Part shown: positions 8,428 to 16,929 of the stretch, piece after piece
How the letters are laid out: the number at the start of each line of letters is the position of its first letter
How positions within the stretch are numbered: the first letter of the stretch is position 1
Assembly (NCBI RefSeq): GCF_024746795.1
Contig: NZ_CP080524.1
Coordinates: 2,830,001 to 2,894,000 of the forward strand
Origin: Mesorhizobium sp. AR10
GTDB taxonomy: Bacteria; Pseudomonadota; Alphaproteobacteria; Rhizobiales; Rhizobiaceae
Direction: 5' to 3'
Length of the DNA stretch: 64,000 nt
The notes under the pieces: model-generated
Seen by the model: only the letters and a program-made list of their open reading frames with translations
What the model was told of the DNA's origin: nothing
The model's database searches: none
Position numbers and translations under genes: made by a program

Positions 8428-9963
8428 GTGACAGCCCCGATACATCCGCTGCGAATACGCCCATTCATCCGGTCCGGCCTGCCTGAGTTACCGCACAGGA
8501 TGAAAATGTTGATCGGCGGCAAATGGGTCGACGCTGCTGCCGGTCAAACGTTCTCGCGATCCTCCCCAGGCAACGGAATGGAAGTAGGCATCTATCCTGA
8601 AGCCGGCGCCGAGGACGTTGACCGCGCGGTGGCTGCCGCTCGCTCGGCCTTCGACGCGGGCGAATGGCCCTACATGGCGGCAGAAGATCGAGCACGCATT
8701 CTGACGCGCACCGCGGAGCTGATCCGAAAGAATGCCCATCGGATTGCACTGATCGAGACGCTGGAAAGCGGCAAGGTGATTTCCCAGGCTCGCGCCGAAA
8801 TGGATTGGTCAGCAAACCTCTGGGACTATTGCGCCGGCGTGGCGCGGACACTGCACGGCGACAGCCACAACAACCTCGGGCCGAACCTGATCGCCAACGT
8901 CATGCGCGAGCCGATCGGGGTGGTGTCGATCATCACGCCGTGGAATTTTCCATTGCTGATCATTTCGCAGAAACTGCCTTTTGCACTCGCTGCCGGTTGC
9001 ACGGCAATCGTAAAGCCGAGCGAATTCACGCCTGGGACGACCCTGATCCTGGGGGAACTGCTGATGGAGGCGGGGCTGCCCGACGGGGTCGTCAACATCG
9101 TCACTGGCCACGGCCACCCAGCGGGCCAACGCATGCTCGACCATCCCGGCGTCGATATGATCTCCTTCACCGGGTCCACAGCTGTCGGCAAGATCGCGGT
9201 GCAATCCTCCGCGCAGCAGCTGAAGAAAGTGTCGCTCGAACTTGGCGGCAAGAACGCCCAGATCGTGTTTGCCGATGCAAACCTCGAAGAGGCGGCAGAC
9301 GCCATCATCGAAGGGGCATTCAAGAACGCCGGAGAGAGCTGCAACTGTGGCGCCCGGCTGCTTGTCGAACGCAGTATCCATGACGAACTCGTGCAGCGCG
9401 TGGCGAAGCGAGCTCGGACTGTCAAGGTCGGCGACCCGCTTGACCCGGAGGCACAGATCGGTGCGATCATCAGCCCCGCTCAACTCGACAAGATCGTCGG
9501 TTTCGTCTCGCGGGCCAGAGAGGGCGGGGCCGGCGTGCTGCTTGGCGAGGGAAGGGTGCCGTCGGATTCCGGTCTTTACGTCTATCCTTCCATCCTGACA
9601 GGTGTGGATCCGCAAATGGAGGTGGCCAACAACGAGATCTTTGGACCGGTGCTTTCCGTGATCCCGTTCGACACCCCCACCGAAGCTGTCGCGATCGCCA
9701 ATCAAACGGATTTTGGCCTCTCGGTCGCGGTATGGACATCGGATTACGAACGCGCGGTCGCGATGACACGCCGGCTCCAGGCCGGTACGGTCTGGGTCAA
9801 TACCTACTCCTCGGGACCAGCCGAGCTACCGTTCGGCGGATACAAGCAAAGTGGTATCGGGCGGGAGAACGGCCGCGCCGGTGTCGAGGAATTCACCGAA
9901 CTGAAAACAGTTCAATTTCATTTCGGTGGCCGTCAGGCCTGGTGGGTGCGAGGACAGCGCTGA
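8428..9963 (+). CDS. NAD(P)-dependent aldehyde dehydrogenase
   Basis: 511 residues. Catalytic Glu in LELGGKN near residue 271 and catalytic Cys in GESC near residue 305, the family's usual 35-residue spacing. The cofactor-binding PWNFPLL and FTGSTAVGK motifs are present. GTG start with AGG about 7 bp upstream; a start at the ATG at 8500 would remove 24 residues and match the usual ALDH N-terminus, so the start is uncertain. It follows the binding-protein gene by 88 bp in the same direction and is probably cotranscribed. It would oxidise an aldehyde made by the GMC dehydrogenases or by an aldolase in the pathway. Confidence 0.87.
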   Translation: MTAPIHPLRIRPFIRSGLPELPHRMKMLIGGKWVDAAAGQTFSRSSPGNGMEVGIYPEAGAEDVDRAVAAARSAFDAGEWPYMAAEDRARILTRTAELIRKNAHRIALIETLESGKVISQARAEMDWSANLWDYCAGVARTLHGDSHNNLGPNLIANVMREPIGVVSIITPWNFPLLIISQKLPFALAAGCTAIVKPSEFTPGTTLILGELLMEAGLPDGVVNIVTGHGHPAGQRMLDHPGVDMISFTGSTAVGKIAVQSSAQQLKKVSLELGGKNAQIVFADANLEEAADAIIEGAFKNAGESCNCGARLLVERSIHDELVQRVAKRARTVKVGDPLDPEAQIGAIISPAQLDKIVGFVSRAREGGAGVLLGEGRVPSDSGLYVYPSILTGVDPQMEVANNEIFGPVLSVIPFDTPTEAVAIANQTDFGLSVAVWTSDYERAVAMTRRLQAGTVWVNTYSSGPAELPFGGYKQSGIGRENGRAGVEEFTELKTVQFHFGGRQAWWVRGQR

Positions 9964-9988
9964 ACCAACACGATGTGGGTCTGGCCGC

Positions 9989-10486
9989 TCAGCTCGAGCG
10001 CAGATCGATGTCTTCGAGAACTAAACCCGTCGGATTTTGGCTCTGTGCCTGGCGCCGACCATCGGGATAGACGGGTGGGCCTTTGATCTCGATCTTGTTG
10101 CCGAATGGATCGGAGATATAGAACGAATGCCCCATGCCGCGAGCGCCGCCATGGAATGCCTCCCGTTCGATCTGCACACCATGATGGACCAAGTGTTTGC
10201 GCACCGTGTTATGGTCCAGTGGGCCGCAAGCGATGCAAACGTGATCGACATTGCGACCCCCGACGACTGGCGGGATTGCATCATGGGCGCCGGGGTTGGT
10301 CGTATCCCACAGGACGATGAGAGCAGAGCCGCACCATAGTTGCTCCATACCCAGATCCGGGTAGACATAGCCAGGCTGGCAGCCGAGAACGCCTTGATAG
10401 AAAGCGAGTGCCGCTTTCATGTCGTCGACGAGAAAGACCACGTGATCCAGTCCGACGAGCGAGATGGGGTTGGCGGTTGACGACAT
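9989..10486 (-). CDS. VOC (glyoxalase/dioxygenase-fold) family protein
   Basis: 165 residues. Paired beta-alpha-beta-beta-beta modules with candidate metal ligands in GLDHVVF (His), DHVCIAC (His) and NKIEIKG (Glu). The start at 10486 is preferred over 10507 because GGAGAG lies 6 bp before it. It lies 39 bp downstream of the Gfo/Idh gene on the same strand and so shares its operator at 11791. The family includes glyoxalase I, ring-cleavage dioxygenases and epimerases. The sequence does not decide which; a lyase or epimerase step in sugar breakdown fits the context. Confidence 0.75.
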   Translation of the reverse strand: MSSTANPISLVGLDHVVFLVDDMKAALAFYQGVLGCQPGYVYPDLGMEQLWCGSALIVLWDTTNPGAHDAIPPVVGGRNVDHVCIACGPLDHNTVRKHLVHHGVQIEREAFHGGARGMGHSFYISDPFGNKIEIKGPPVYPDGRRQAQSQNPTGLVLEDIDLRSS

Positions 10487-10525
10487 CAGTTCTCTCCGTT
10501 GCAACATGTATATTCAGCGCTGCGA

Positions 10526-11695
10526 TCAGTTTCGCACGGGTTCCCATTGACGCGATGCATGAGATGCCATGCATGCATCGACGAGAGCGACGATGCGTTT
10601 CGCGTCCTCAAATGTAGGCCATGCAGGCACGCCCGACACGATCGATCCGATGACCTTGCTTGCTTCAAGCATCTTGATCTCGTTGTAGCCCAGTCCAAAA
10701 TTCGGCAATGGCAGGAAGCTCCGGTAGTCGGCATGCTCCGGCCCAACATCGATGGCGCGGAATCCTTGCTGGCCAGGCGTGTCGCTGAGCTTGAAGAGGT
10801 TTAACCGCGCGATTTGATCGTAGTCATAGGTGATCGAGCCCTTGGTGCCGTAGATCTCATAGCGCTGAGTGAATCTCTTGCCGGTGGCAATCCTGCTGAA
10901 GTCGACTGTGCCAATGGCGCCGGCCTTGAAGCGGCAGATAAGGAAGCCGGCATCCGGATTGGTCACCTTTCGAGTCCTGCCGGTCTCCATCACGGGAGCC
11001 TGTCCTCCATATGTGGCTCCAGGTACGTCCGGACGCTCGCCGAAAATGATCGGACAATGCGCGACCAATTCGTCAACCTCTCCGATCAGATAGTCCATGA
11101 AGCTGAACATATGCGAGCCGGTGTCCCCGACAATCCCTGTTCTGGCGAGTTCGCCGTCAAGGCGCCAGATGAAGGGGGCCCGTGGATCGCCATGGCTGTC
11201 GACGTGCTGCGTGCCGCGGAACATGGTGATGTCCCCGATCTCTCCTGACCGAATGATCTCTCGCGCCAATTGGTGAACCGGATTGACGGGAAAGCTGTGG
11301 CCAACGCGTGTGATGACACCCGCGCTTTTCGCCAGCGCCACCAGTTCGTCGGCCTCGGCACCGGTGTCCGTGAACGGCTTTTCGCAATAGACATGCTTGC
11401 CGTTCTGCAGCGCCGCCTTGGCGACTTCGAAATGCAGTGCGTCCGGCAGGCAGATATCGATCAGGTCGACATCGGGATCAGTGACTGCTTCGCGCCAGTC
11501 CCGGCCGACGAATGCCACACCGAGAAGCCGCGCCGCCTCTCGTGCGCCGGCTTCGTTGTCGTCGACAAGCCATTTGATCCGCACGTCGGCGCCAAGCGCG
11601 GGAAACTGTCGCATCATTGCGGCATATGCATTGGAGTGCACCCGCCCCATCCATCCGCATGCGCCAAGCACCGCCACCACCACCGGCTTCATCAT
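10526..11695 (-). CDS. Gfo/Idh/MocA-family NAD(P)-dependent dehydrogenase (first copy)
   Basis: 389 residues from the ATG at 11695, which has CAGGAG just upstream; the open frame continues upstream without an RBS. N-terminal Rossmann motif LGACGWMGRVH, the family EKP motif (YCEKPF) and the catalytic His region DTGSHMF. Family members oxidise inositols, rare sugars and rhizopine-type compounds (IolG, MocA). A second, only distantly similar copy is at 14590. First gene of a minus-strand unit with the VOC gene; an operator lies 96 bp upstream in the divergent spacer. Confidence 0.85.
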   Translation of the reverse strand: MMKPVVVAVLGACGWMGRVHSNAYAAMMRQFPALGADVRIKWLVDDNEAGAREAARLLGVAFVGRDWREAVTDPDVDLIDICLPDALHFEVAKAALQNGKHVYCEKPFTDTGAEADELVALAKSAGVITRVGHSFPVNPVHQLAREIIRSGEIGDITMFRGTQHVDSHGDPRAPFIWRLDGELARTGIVGDTGSHMFSFMDYLIGEVDELVAHCPIIFGERPDVPGATYGGQAPVMETGRTRKVTNPDAGFLICRFKAGAIGTVDFSRIATGKRFTQRYEIYGTKGSITYDYDQIARLNLFKLSDTPGQQGFRAIDVGPEHADYRSFLPLPNFGLGYNEIKMLEASKVIGSIVSGVPAWPTFEDAKRIVALVDACMASHASRQWEPVRN

Positions 11696-11790
11696 CGTCT
11701 CCTGATCTTGAGATAACGCGCTACGAGAAGCGATTTCACCTGCTCGAAATGCATCAAGCGCCATCACACATACGAGAAGTGAGTTGAAAA

Positions 11791-11804
11791 TTGCATCGAT
11801 CTAA
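11791..11804. promoter_or_regulatory. LacI-type operator, site 4 (divergent Gfo/Idh and cupin-like genes)
   Basis: TTGCATCGATCTAA, two mismatches in the left half. It is centred in the 146-bp divergent spacer between the Gfo/Idh gene (minus) and the 11842 gene (plus), so one site could control both directions. Confidence 0.65.
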
Positions 11805-11841
11805 TTTAAGGTCAAGGCATCTTTTCTGATCATTCTGGAGA

Positions 11842-12543
11842 ATGTCTTTGACGCTCGAAAAGAACCGTTCACGCCCGCTCAACTTCGCCGACAAACACAT
11901 CTCGGCGGTTCTCTACGAGAACGTCGAAGCCCTGGATGTTCGTGGCATCGTCGTCAATCTCAGCCCGCGGACCATCTGGATCGAAGGCGTTGTGAACGCT
12001 CCAATTCAGCCCTGGAGATCAACGACAGTTTTGGGCAAGAAGGTACTCAAGGCGGAACGCATCGCCGTCCTCAGAATCGACAATACCGAGAACCTGGGTG
12101 GCGTCATGCACCGAGGCTGGACATGGTTCGGCGACCTCTATGCCGGCTTTCCCAGGCAGAATCCGCTCTATGTATCGTCAATCGACAGCATAGCCACGGT
12201 GGAAGAGGATCCTTATGAGTTCACGCGAGAGAACACTGGCGGCGGTTCGCGGCAATCCTTCGAACTCAAGCTGAAGCTCTGGTGGGCGCCGGCCCAGACC
12301 GACGCCTTCATCCACAACGAACATCCCTTCCTGGAAACACACACGCAAATCCACGGCTTCGGCAGGATGCAGAAGTTCCGCGAGCGCGATTCGCAGACGA
12401 TCTATGAAGACGTCATCATGTCGCCTGGCTACACGCATGAAGCGTTCTGCCTGGTGACGGGAAAGAACGAGTGGACATATCCGTGGCATCGCTATTTCTC
12501 GGATACCGATGCCATATGGCTCGCCGTCGAGCTCCACCCCTGA
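11842..12543 (+). CDS. Unrecognised cupin-like protein
   Basis: 233 residues, no family I can name with certainty. The C-terminal half carries a metal-site-like set: HNEHPFLETHTQIHGFG (several His and Glu), then SPGYTHEAF and YPWHRYF. This fits a double-stranded beta-helix (cupin) with a 'PGYTHE' second motif, as in sugar isomerases and acyl-carrier cupins. Low-hydrophobicity, cytosolic, no signal peptide. GGAG lies only 1 bp before the ATG; the in-frame TTG at 11848 would have better spacing (7 bp), so translation may begin there. It shares operator site 4 with the divergent Gfo/Idh gene, so it is probably a pathway enzyme. Confidence 0.6.
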   Translation: MSLTLEKNRSRPLNFADKHISAVLYENVEALDVRGIVVNLSPRTIWIEGVVNAPIQPWRSTTVLGKKVLKAERIAVLRIDNTENLGGVMHRGWTWFGDLYAGFPRQNPLYVSSIDSIATVEEDPYEFTRENTGGGSRQSFELKLKLWWAPAQTDAFIHNEHPFLETHTQIHGFGRMQKFRERDSQTIYEDVIMSPGYTHEAFCLVTGKNEWTYPWHRYFSDTDAIWLAVELHP

Positions 12544-12556
12544 CACATCGCATCGG

Positions 12557-12583
12557 GCACCCGGCACACAAGATGCCGGGCGC
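12557..12583. terminator. Bidirectional hairpin between convergent genes
   Basis: Inverted repeat 12557-12566 with 12574-12583 (GCACCCGGCA/TGCCGGGCGC, one mismatched pair, 7-nt loop). It lies in the 48-bp gap between the convergent cupin-like gene and the GMC gene. No T-run, so the strength is uncertain. Confidence 0.5.
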
Positions 12584-12591
12584 CGCGTAGG

Positions 12592-14187
12592 TCAAACGAC
12601 CTTTCCGGCGATCATGATCGCCGCGCCCTTCTCGCCAATCATGATCGATGGGGCATTGGTGTTGCCACTGACCAGCGTCGGCATGATCGACGAATCGATC
12701 ACACGCAAGCGTTCCAGCCCGCGCACGCGCAATTGTGTATCGACGACAGCCATCTCGTCGTTGCCCATCTTGCAGGTGCCAACGGGGTGGTAGTCGGTCT
12801 TGCTCCATTCGCGCACATAGTCGGCGATCTGAGCGTCGGTCCTGAGATCCTTTCCGGGCATGTATTCGCGCTCGATCACCCGGTCGAGCGCCGGCTGGGC
12901 AAAGATTTCCCGTGATTGCTTGAAGCAAGCGATCGACCGGCTCAGGTCTTCATCGACACCGAGAAAATTGGGGTCGATCAGTGGCCGCTGAAGCGGATCG
13001 TTTGAAGCCAGGGTGACGGAGCCGCGGGCCTCGGGTCGCAGATAGGCGGTGTTCAGCGTCATGCCGTAACCGGCAATCTTCTTGCGGCCATGGTCGACGA
13101 CGTAGGCGGGCAGGAAATGCATCTGGTTGTCCGGCCAATCGTCATTGCCCTGCGTCGACAGGAAGGCACCGCCCTCGCAGACATTGGAGGTGACCGGTCC
13201 GGTCCGGTACAACAGGTACTGGATACCATTCCGGATCATCGGGATCAGTCGGTCCTGCCCATCATAGCTGATCGGCTCCTTCAAGGTCGCCACGGCATAG
13301 ACATCGAGATGATCCTGCAGATTCTTGCCGACACCCTTGAGGTCGTGCACCGGTTTGATGCCGAGGGCGGACAGATTGTCGGCTTGCCCGATCCCCGAAA
13401 GCAGCAGCAGGCGCGGTGAACCGATCGCGCCGCTGGAAACGACGACTTCGCGGTCGGCATAGGCAATCTTCGGCGTCCTCGACGGGCCGACCACATACTC
13501 GACGCCAGTGGCACGACCATGCTCGATGATGACCCGCAAGGCCCTGGCCAGCGTGACCACAGTCAAATTGGCGCGATGCCGGACAGGATGGACGTACGAT
13601 ACCGCGGCACTGCCGCGCCGGCGGTCGCGCTGTGTAACCTGATAGTAGCCGACACCATGTTGCCGAGCGCCATTGAAATCGGCAGTGAAGGGATGGCCGG
13701 CCTGCTGGGCGGCGCGCACAAACGTGTCAGTCAGCGCAATAGGGCTGACCTGGTCGGAGACCGCCAGAGGTCCGTCATTGCCATGGTAAGGCGCGGTAAA
13801 ACGCTGGTTGGACTCCGCGCGAACAAAGTAAGGCAGACAGCCATCGTATCCCCAGCCGTCATTGCCGAGCTTTGCCCATTGATCGTAGTCGTTGCTGTTG
13901 CCCCGGATATAGACCATCGCGTTGATCGAACTGCCCCCGCCAAGCGTCATGCCTTGCGGGTAATGCATCTCGCGATTGTTGACGTTCTTTTGCGGCGTGG
14001 TTCGAAACTCCCAGCTCACCCTTGGCCCGACGAGCTTCGAATAGCCGGCCGGGAAGTGGATCAGCAGCGACTTGTCGGGTCCACCGGCCTCAAGAAGGAG
14101 AACTCGTGCCTGCGGATCGGCGCTGAGGCGATTGGCGATCACGCATCCTGCTGATCCGCCACCGACGATGATGTAGTCGTAAGTCAT
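12592..14187 (-). CDS. GMC oxidoreductase, choline/alcohol dehydrogenase (BetA)-like
   Basis: 531 residues. FAD-binding VGGGSAGCVIANRL at the N-terminus, GMC signature 1 (GMTLGGGSSINAMVY) near residue 80, signature 2 (SSGAIGSPRLLLLSGIG) near 250, and the catalytic His in DYHPVGTCKMG near 465. Full length for BetA/AlkJ-type enzymes. The group oxidises diverse primary or secondary alcohols, so choline is not implied. It lacks the Cys cluster of the GMC enzyme at 4488, and the two are different branches. The operator at 14318-14331 lies 131 bp upstream and is shared with the divergent Gfo/Idh gene. Confidence 0.87.
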   Translation of the reverse strand: MTYDYIIVGGGSAGCVIANRLSADPQARVLLLEAGGPDKSLLIHFPAGYSKLVGPRVSWEFRTTPQKNVNNREMHYPQGMTLGGGSSINAMVYIRGNSNDYDQWAKLGNDGWGYDGCLPYFVRAESNQRFTAPYHGNDGPLAVSDQVSPIALTDTFVRAAQQAGHPFTADFNGARQHGVGYYQVTQRDRRRGSAAVSYVHPVRHRANLTVVTLARALRVIIEHGRATGVEYVVGPSRTPKIAYADREVVVSSGAIGSPRLLLLSGIGQADNLSALGIKPVHDLKGVGKNLQDHLDVYAVATLKEPISYDGQDRLIPMIRNGIQYLLYRTGPVTSNVCEGGAFLSTQGNDDWPDNQMHFLPAYVVDHGRKKIAGYGMTLNTAYLRPEARGSVTLASNDPLQRPLIDPNFLGVDEDLSRSIACFKQSREIFAQPALDRVIEREYMPGKDLRTDAQIADYVREWSKTDYHPVGTCKMGNDEMAVVDTQLRVRGLERLRVIDSSIMPTLVSGNTNAPSIMIGEKGAAIMIAGKVV

Positions 14188-14589
14188 CCGTGCAACCCGT
14201 TTCCTGGTGGACCCTCAATGGGCCTCTACAATGTTGATCAGACCTGAGCGCGCGAGCCAAATGGCACCTTGCGGCTCGCCGTCGGCCAAGAGGGTTTGAC
14301 AAACTTCGCCTCAGGCCTTAGATCGATCTAATAGCAACAACGAACGCTCAACTCAATTGTTATTCCAGCACGGGAACGGCCATGATCCGGGACGCGGTTC
14401 GCGATATCAGCGGTGTTCTGATCAAGCCGAATCCTGCGTCGAAAATCGTTCCTGAATCGGATCAAGCTGGAGGCTTCGCCGGCACGTCAGCGTCGCGACT
14501 GGCGACTGCACAAACAGCCCGCACCGGCGCCTGCATCCCTTCCATAGACCGATCCCGGGTCCCTTGGTCTTTTCCAAAAGGAGTTTGAA
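14188..14589. other. Divergent intergenic region with operator
   Basis: 402 bp between the GMC gene (minus) and the second Gfo/Idh gene (plus). It holds the perfect operator at 14318-14331. The remaining 255 bp before the Gfo/Idh start is an unusually long leader. It contains a 68-codon open frame (14382-14588) that ends 1 bp before the Gfo/Idh ATG; its sequence resembles no family I know and I do not call it a gene. AAGGAG at 14577-14582 is the Gfo/Idh ribosome binding site. Confidence 0.6.
14318..14331. promoter_or_regulatory. LacI-type operator, site 5
   Basis: Perfect TTAGATCGATCTAA in the divergent spacer between the BetA-like gene (minus, start 14187) and the Gfo/Idh gene (plus, start 14590); candidate bidirectional control site. 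Confidence 0.78.
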
Positions 14590-15597
14590 ATGGCAAAGCA
14601 CGGAAAACTGAGATGGGGCCTGCTCGGCGCCAGCAATATCGCCAAGCAATGGCTCCATACGTCGATCAGCAAGCACGCCGATTGCGAGGTGGTTTCGGTC
14701 TACAGCCGGGATCAGGAGCGTGCGACGGCCTATGCGCAGGATCTGGGTCTGCGGCGAAATTTCACCGACCTTGATGCATTCCTGTCCGATCCCGAACTTG
14801 ACGCCGTCTATATTTCGACCACCAACGACAAGCACCGCGACGAGGCGATTGCAGCTGCCAAGGCCGGCAAGCACATTCTTTGTGAAAAGCCCCTGGCTTT
14901 GAATGTCGAGGACGCGCAGGCCATGTTGGACGCGGCCAGGGCAGCGGGTGTCGTTCTTGCTACCAATCATCACCTTCGCAACATGGAGACGCATCGCGCG
15001 ATCAAGGATCTGATCAAGTCCGGCCAATTGGGTCACATCACCTCGGCTCGAGTGTCCTTTACTGTCGACCTGCCGGACAACCTGGCTCGTTGGCGGCTGA
15101 ACGACCCCAAGGCCGGCGCCGGTGTTGTTCTCGATTTGACCGTGCACGACATGGATCTGCTGCGCTTCTATTTCGACGCGGATCCGATTTCGGTAACGGC
15201 GATGGGCCTGACTTCAGGGAGCGCGCCGCATGGCATCAAGGACAATGTCATGACGATCTGGGAGTTTCCCGGCCGCTTGCTTGTCAGCTGCCATGACACG
15301 TTCCTGGTGCCCTTCGGTGGGACTGCAATCGACGTTCACGGCATGGACGGATCAGTCCATGGCGCGGACGTGTTGTGGCAGAAACCGCAAGGGCGCGTCA
15401 CAGTGCGCGATGCCGAGGGCACGCATGAAATTCGCGTCGAGCATCTCGTCCCCTACGATCGAACGATAGACGACTTCGTCAAGGCTGTTCGCGGTACCGG
15501 CTCGCCGTCCGTCACCGGCGAAGATGGCTTGAATGCACTGCGGCTCGCACTGGCTGCCATGCAGGCAATAGAGACCGGAAACACTGTTCGGCTATAG
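14590..15597 (+). CDS. Gfo/Idh/MocA-family dehydrogenase (second copy)
   Basis: 335 residues. Nucleotide-binding LLGASNIAKQW, EKP motif in LCEKPLAL near residue 100, and catalytic Asp/His in LDLTVHDMDLL near residue 185. Strong AAGGAG ribosome binding site. Smaller than the 10526 copy and with a different second domain, so it is not a recent duplicate; the two probably act on different intermediates. Single-gene transcript: operator site 5 upstream and a hairpin at 15620-15654 downstream, with the next gene convergent. Confidence 0.85.
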   Translation: MAKHGKLRWGLLGASNIAKQWLHTSISKHADCEVVSVYSRDQERATAYAQDLGLRRNFTDLDAFLSDPELDAVYISTTNDKHRDEAIAAAKAGKHILCEKPLALNVEDAQAMLDAARAAGVVLATNHHLRNMETHRAIKDLIKSGQLGHITSARVSFTVDLPDNLARWRLNDPKAGAGVVLDLTVHDMDLLRFYFDADPISVTAMGLTSGSAPHGIKDNVMTIWEFPGRLLVSCHDTFLVPFGGTAIDVHGMDGSVHGADVLWQKPQGRVTVRDAEGTHEIRVEHLVPYDRTIDDFVKAVRGTGSPSVTGEDGLNALRLALAAMQAIETGNTVRL

Positions 15598-15619
15598 ACT
15601 TCTTCCAAAAGAACATACT

Positions 15620-15654
15620 TCCGGAGGTCTGGGCATGAGGCCCAGTCCTTCGGA
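15620..15654. terminator. Bidirectional terminator-like hairpin
   Basis: Long inverted repeat: outer arms TCCGGAGG/CCTTCGGA (one G-T pair), a T-T mismatch, then inner arms CTGGGC/GCCCAG around a 5-nt loop. It is located between the convergent Gfo/Idh gene and the MFS gene. No T-tract follows on either strand, so termination may be factor-dependent. Confidence 0.55.
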
Positions 15655-15699
15655 CTTGCAATCTATCACTAGGGAAAACCAGCCAGCTTGAGCTCCAAA

Positions 15700-16866
15700 C
15701 TAGGAGCGGATGAGGTTTCCTTTGAAGGCGATGACGAGCAAGGCGACGACCACGAAAGCCAGGCCGATGGTGAGCGACGTCGCTTGTGCGATAAATCCGA
15801 TGAACGGCGGTCCGATCAGCAAGCCTGCATATCCCATCGTCGCGACCCGCGAAATGGCCACGCCAGCCGCCGGGCCACCAAACCTGCCAGCAGCCGAAAA
15901 GACCGCCGGCACGGCGTTGGCGATGCCAAGGCCGCAAACGGCCAAGGCGATGAAGATAACTGGAACGCTGGTCACGCAAAGAGCAAAGCTAAGGGCCAAG
16001 GCCACGGCAAAGGCACCGTAAACGAGCGTTGTCCCGGCATCGAACGACCGTGTGATAATGTCGCCAAAAACCCTGCCGACCGCCATCATGCCGGCAAAGA
16101 GAGCAAAGCCGAAAGCGCCGGTACTTTGGCTCGAGCCGATCGTATTGACCAGATAGATGGCGATCCAGTCGCACAGGGCGCCTTCAGCAAACAGCGAAAG
16201 AAATGCCAACACGCCGAGCAGGTAGAGGTATCGTCTGTCTTTCGGCTCGGTGAAGTTCGACGATTCAGCGGTTGAAACTGAACTCGTTTCCTTCGGCTCT
16301 CGGTGGAGCCTGGACGCGAGACGGCCCAACGCTGCAAATGCAACAACGGATGCTCCGGCCACCGGAAGGCACAGCGTGACCCCGGCGCCTCCGTGCAAGA
16401 GCCATCCGATCAAGCCGGCGCCGGTCAGATTGCCGAAACTGAACATCGCATGGCAAGATGATATGATCGGCGTCTGCAGCTTCCGCTCGAGGAATGTCGC
16501 TTCGGTGTTCATGGCGACGTCAAGTGTGCCGAAAGCTGACCCTGCAACGGCGACAAGCAGGCCAAGCGTGGCGATGTTTGGCGCATGGGGAACCGCGATC
16601 AGCGCTGCGCCAAGCAGACCTGCCCCAGCGAAGCAGATATTGGCCGTTCCCAGGGCAGGAATCAGATCCCCGACCTTGCGCATCATCAGGATCGCGCCGA
16701 TGGCAAAACACAGCAAGACAAGCCCAGTCTCACCCTTGGAAAGCTGCTGCTGTATGCTGATGGCAGGCAGGCACGCCGCCCAGGATCCGATCCCGATGCC
16801 CGCTGCCAGGAAGAAGGCGTAGGCAGCCGGTCGCGACGTCCCTTGGACCTCAACCGATGCATCCAT
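15700..16866 (-). CDS. MFS transporter
   Basis: 388 residues, about twelve hydrophobic segments and the cytoplasmic loop 2-3 signature weakly kept (MMRKVGDLIPALG). GGAGGCG lies 8 bp before the ATG. It follows the hydantoinase B gene by 63 bp on the same strand, so it is probably the third gene of a hyuA-hyuB-MFS unit and an uptake route for the hydantoinase substrate or an export valve. The subfamily resembles sugar (fucose-type) carriers rather than drug exporters, but this is a judgement by eye. Confidence 0.78.
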   Translation of the reverse strand: MDASVEVQGTSRPAAYAFFLAAGIGIGSWAACLPAISIQQQLSKGETGLVLLCFAIGAILMMRKVGDLIPALGTANICFAGAGLLGAALIAVPHAPNIATLGLLVAVAGSAFGTLDVAMNTEATFLERKLQTPIISSCHAMFSFGNLTGAGLIGWLLHGGAGVTLCLPVAGASVVAFAALGRLASRLHREPKETSSVSTAESSNFTEPKDRRYLYLLGVLAFLSLFAEGALCDWIAIYLVNTIGSSQSTGAFGFALFAGMMAVGRVFGDIITRSFDAGTTLVYGAFAVALALSFALCVTSVPVIFIALAVCGLGIANAVPAVFSAAGRFGGPAAGVAISRVATMGYAGLLIGPPFIGFIAQATSLTIGLAFVVVALLVIAFKGNLIRS

Positions 16867-16929
16867 CTGGATCGCCTCCGAACCTGCGGTGAATAGCGGG
16901 ACTAGGCCAACCGAAACGGTCCTGGCGGG

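Noticed and set aside
14382..14588. 68-codon open frame just before the second Gfo/Idh gene
   Set aside because: It ends 1 bp before the Gfo/Idh ATG, but there is no clear RBS, no family resemblance and the composition is not convincingly protein-like; kept only as a note in the intergenic entry.
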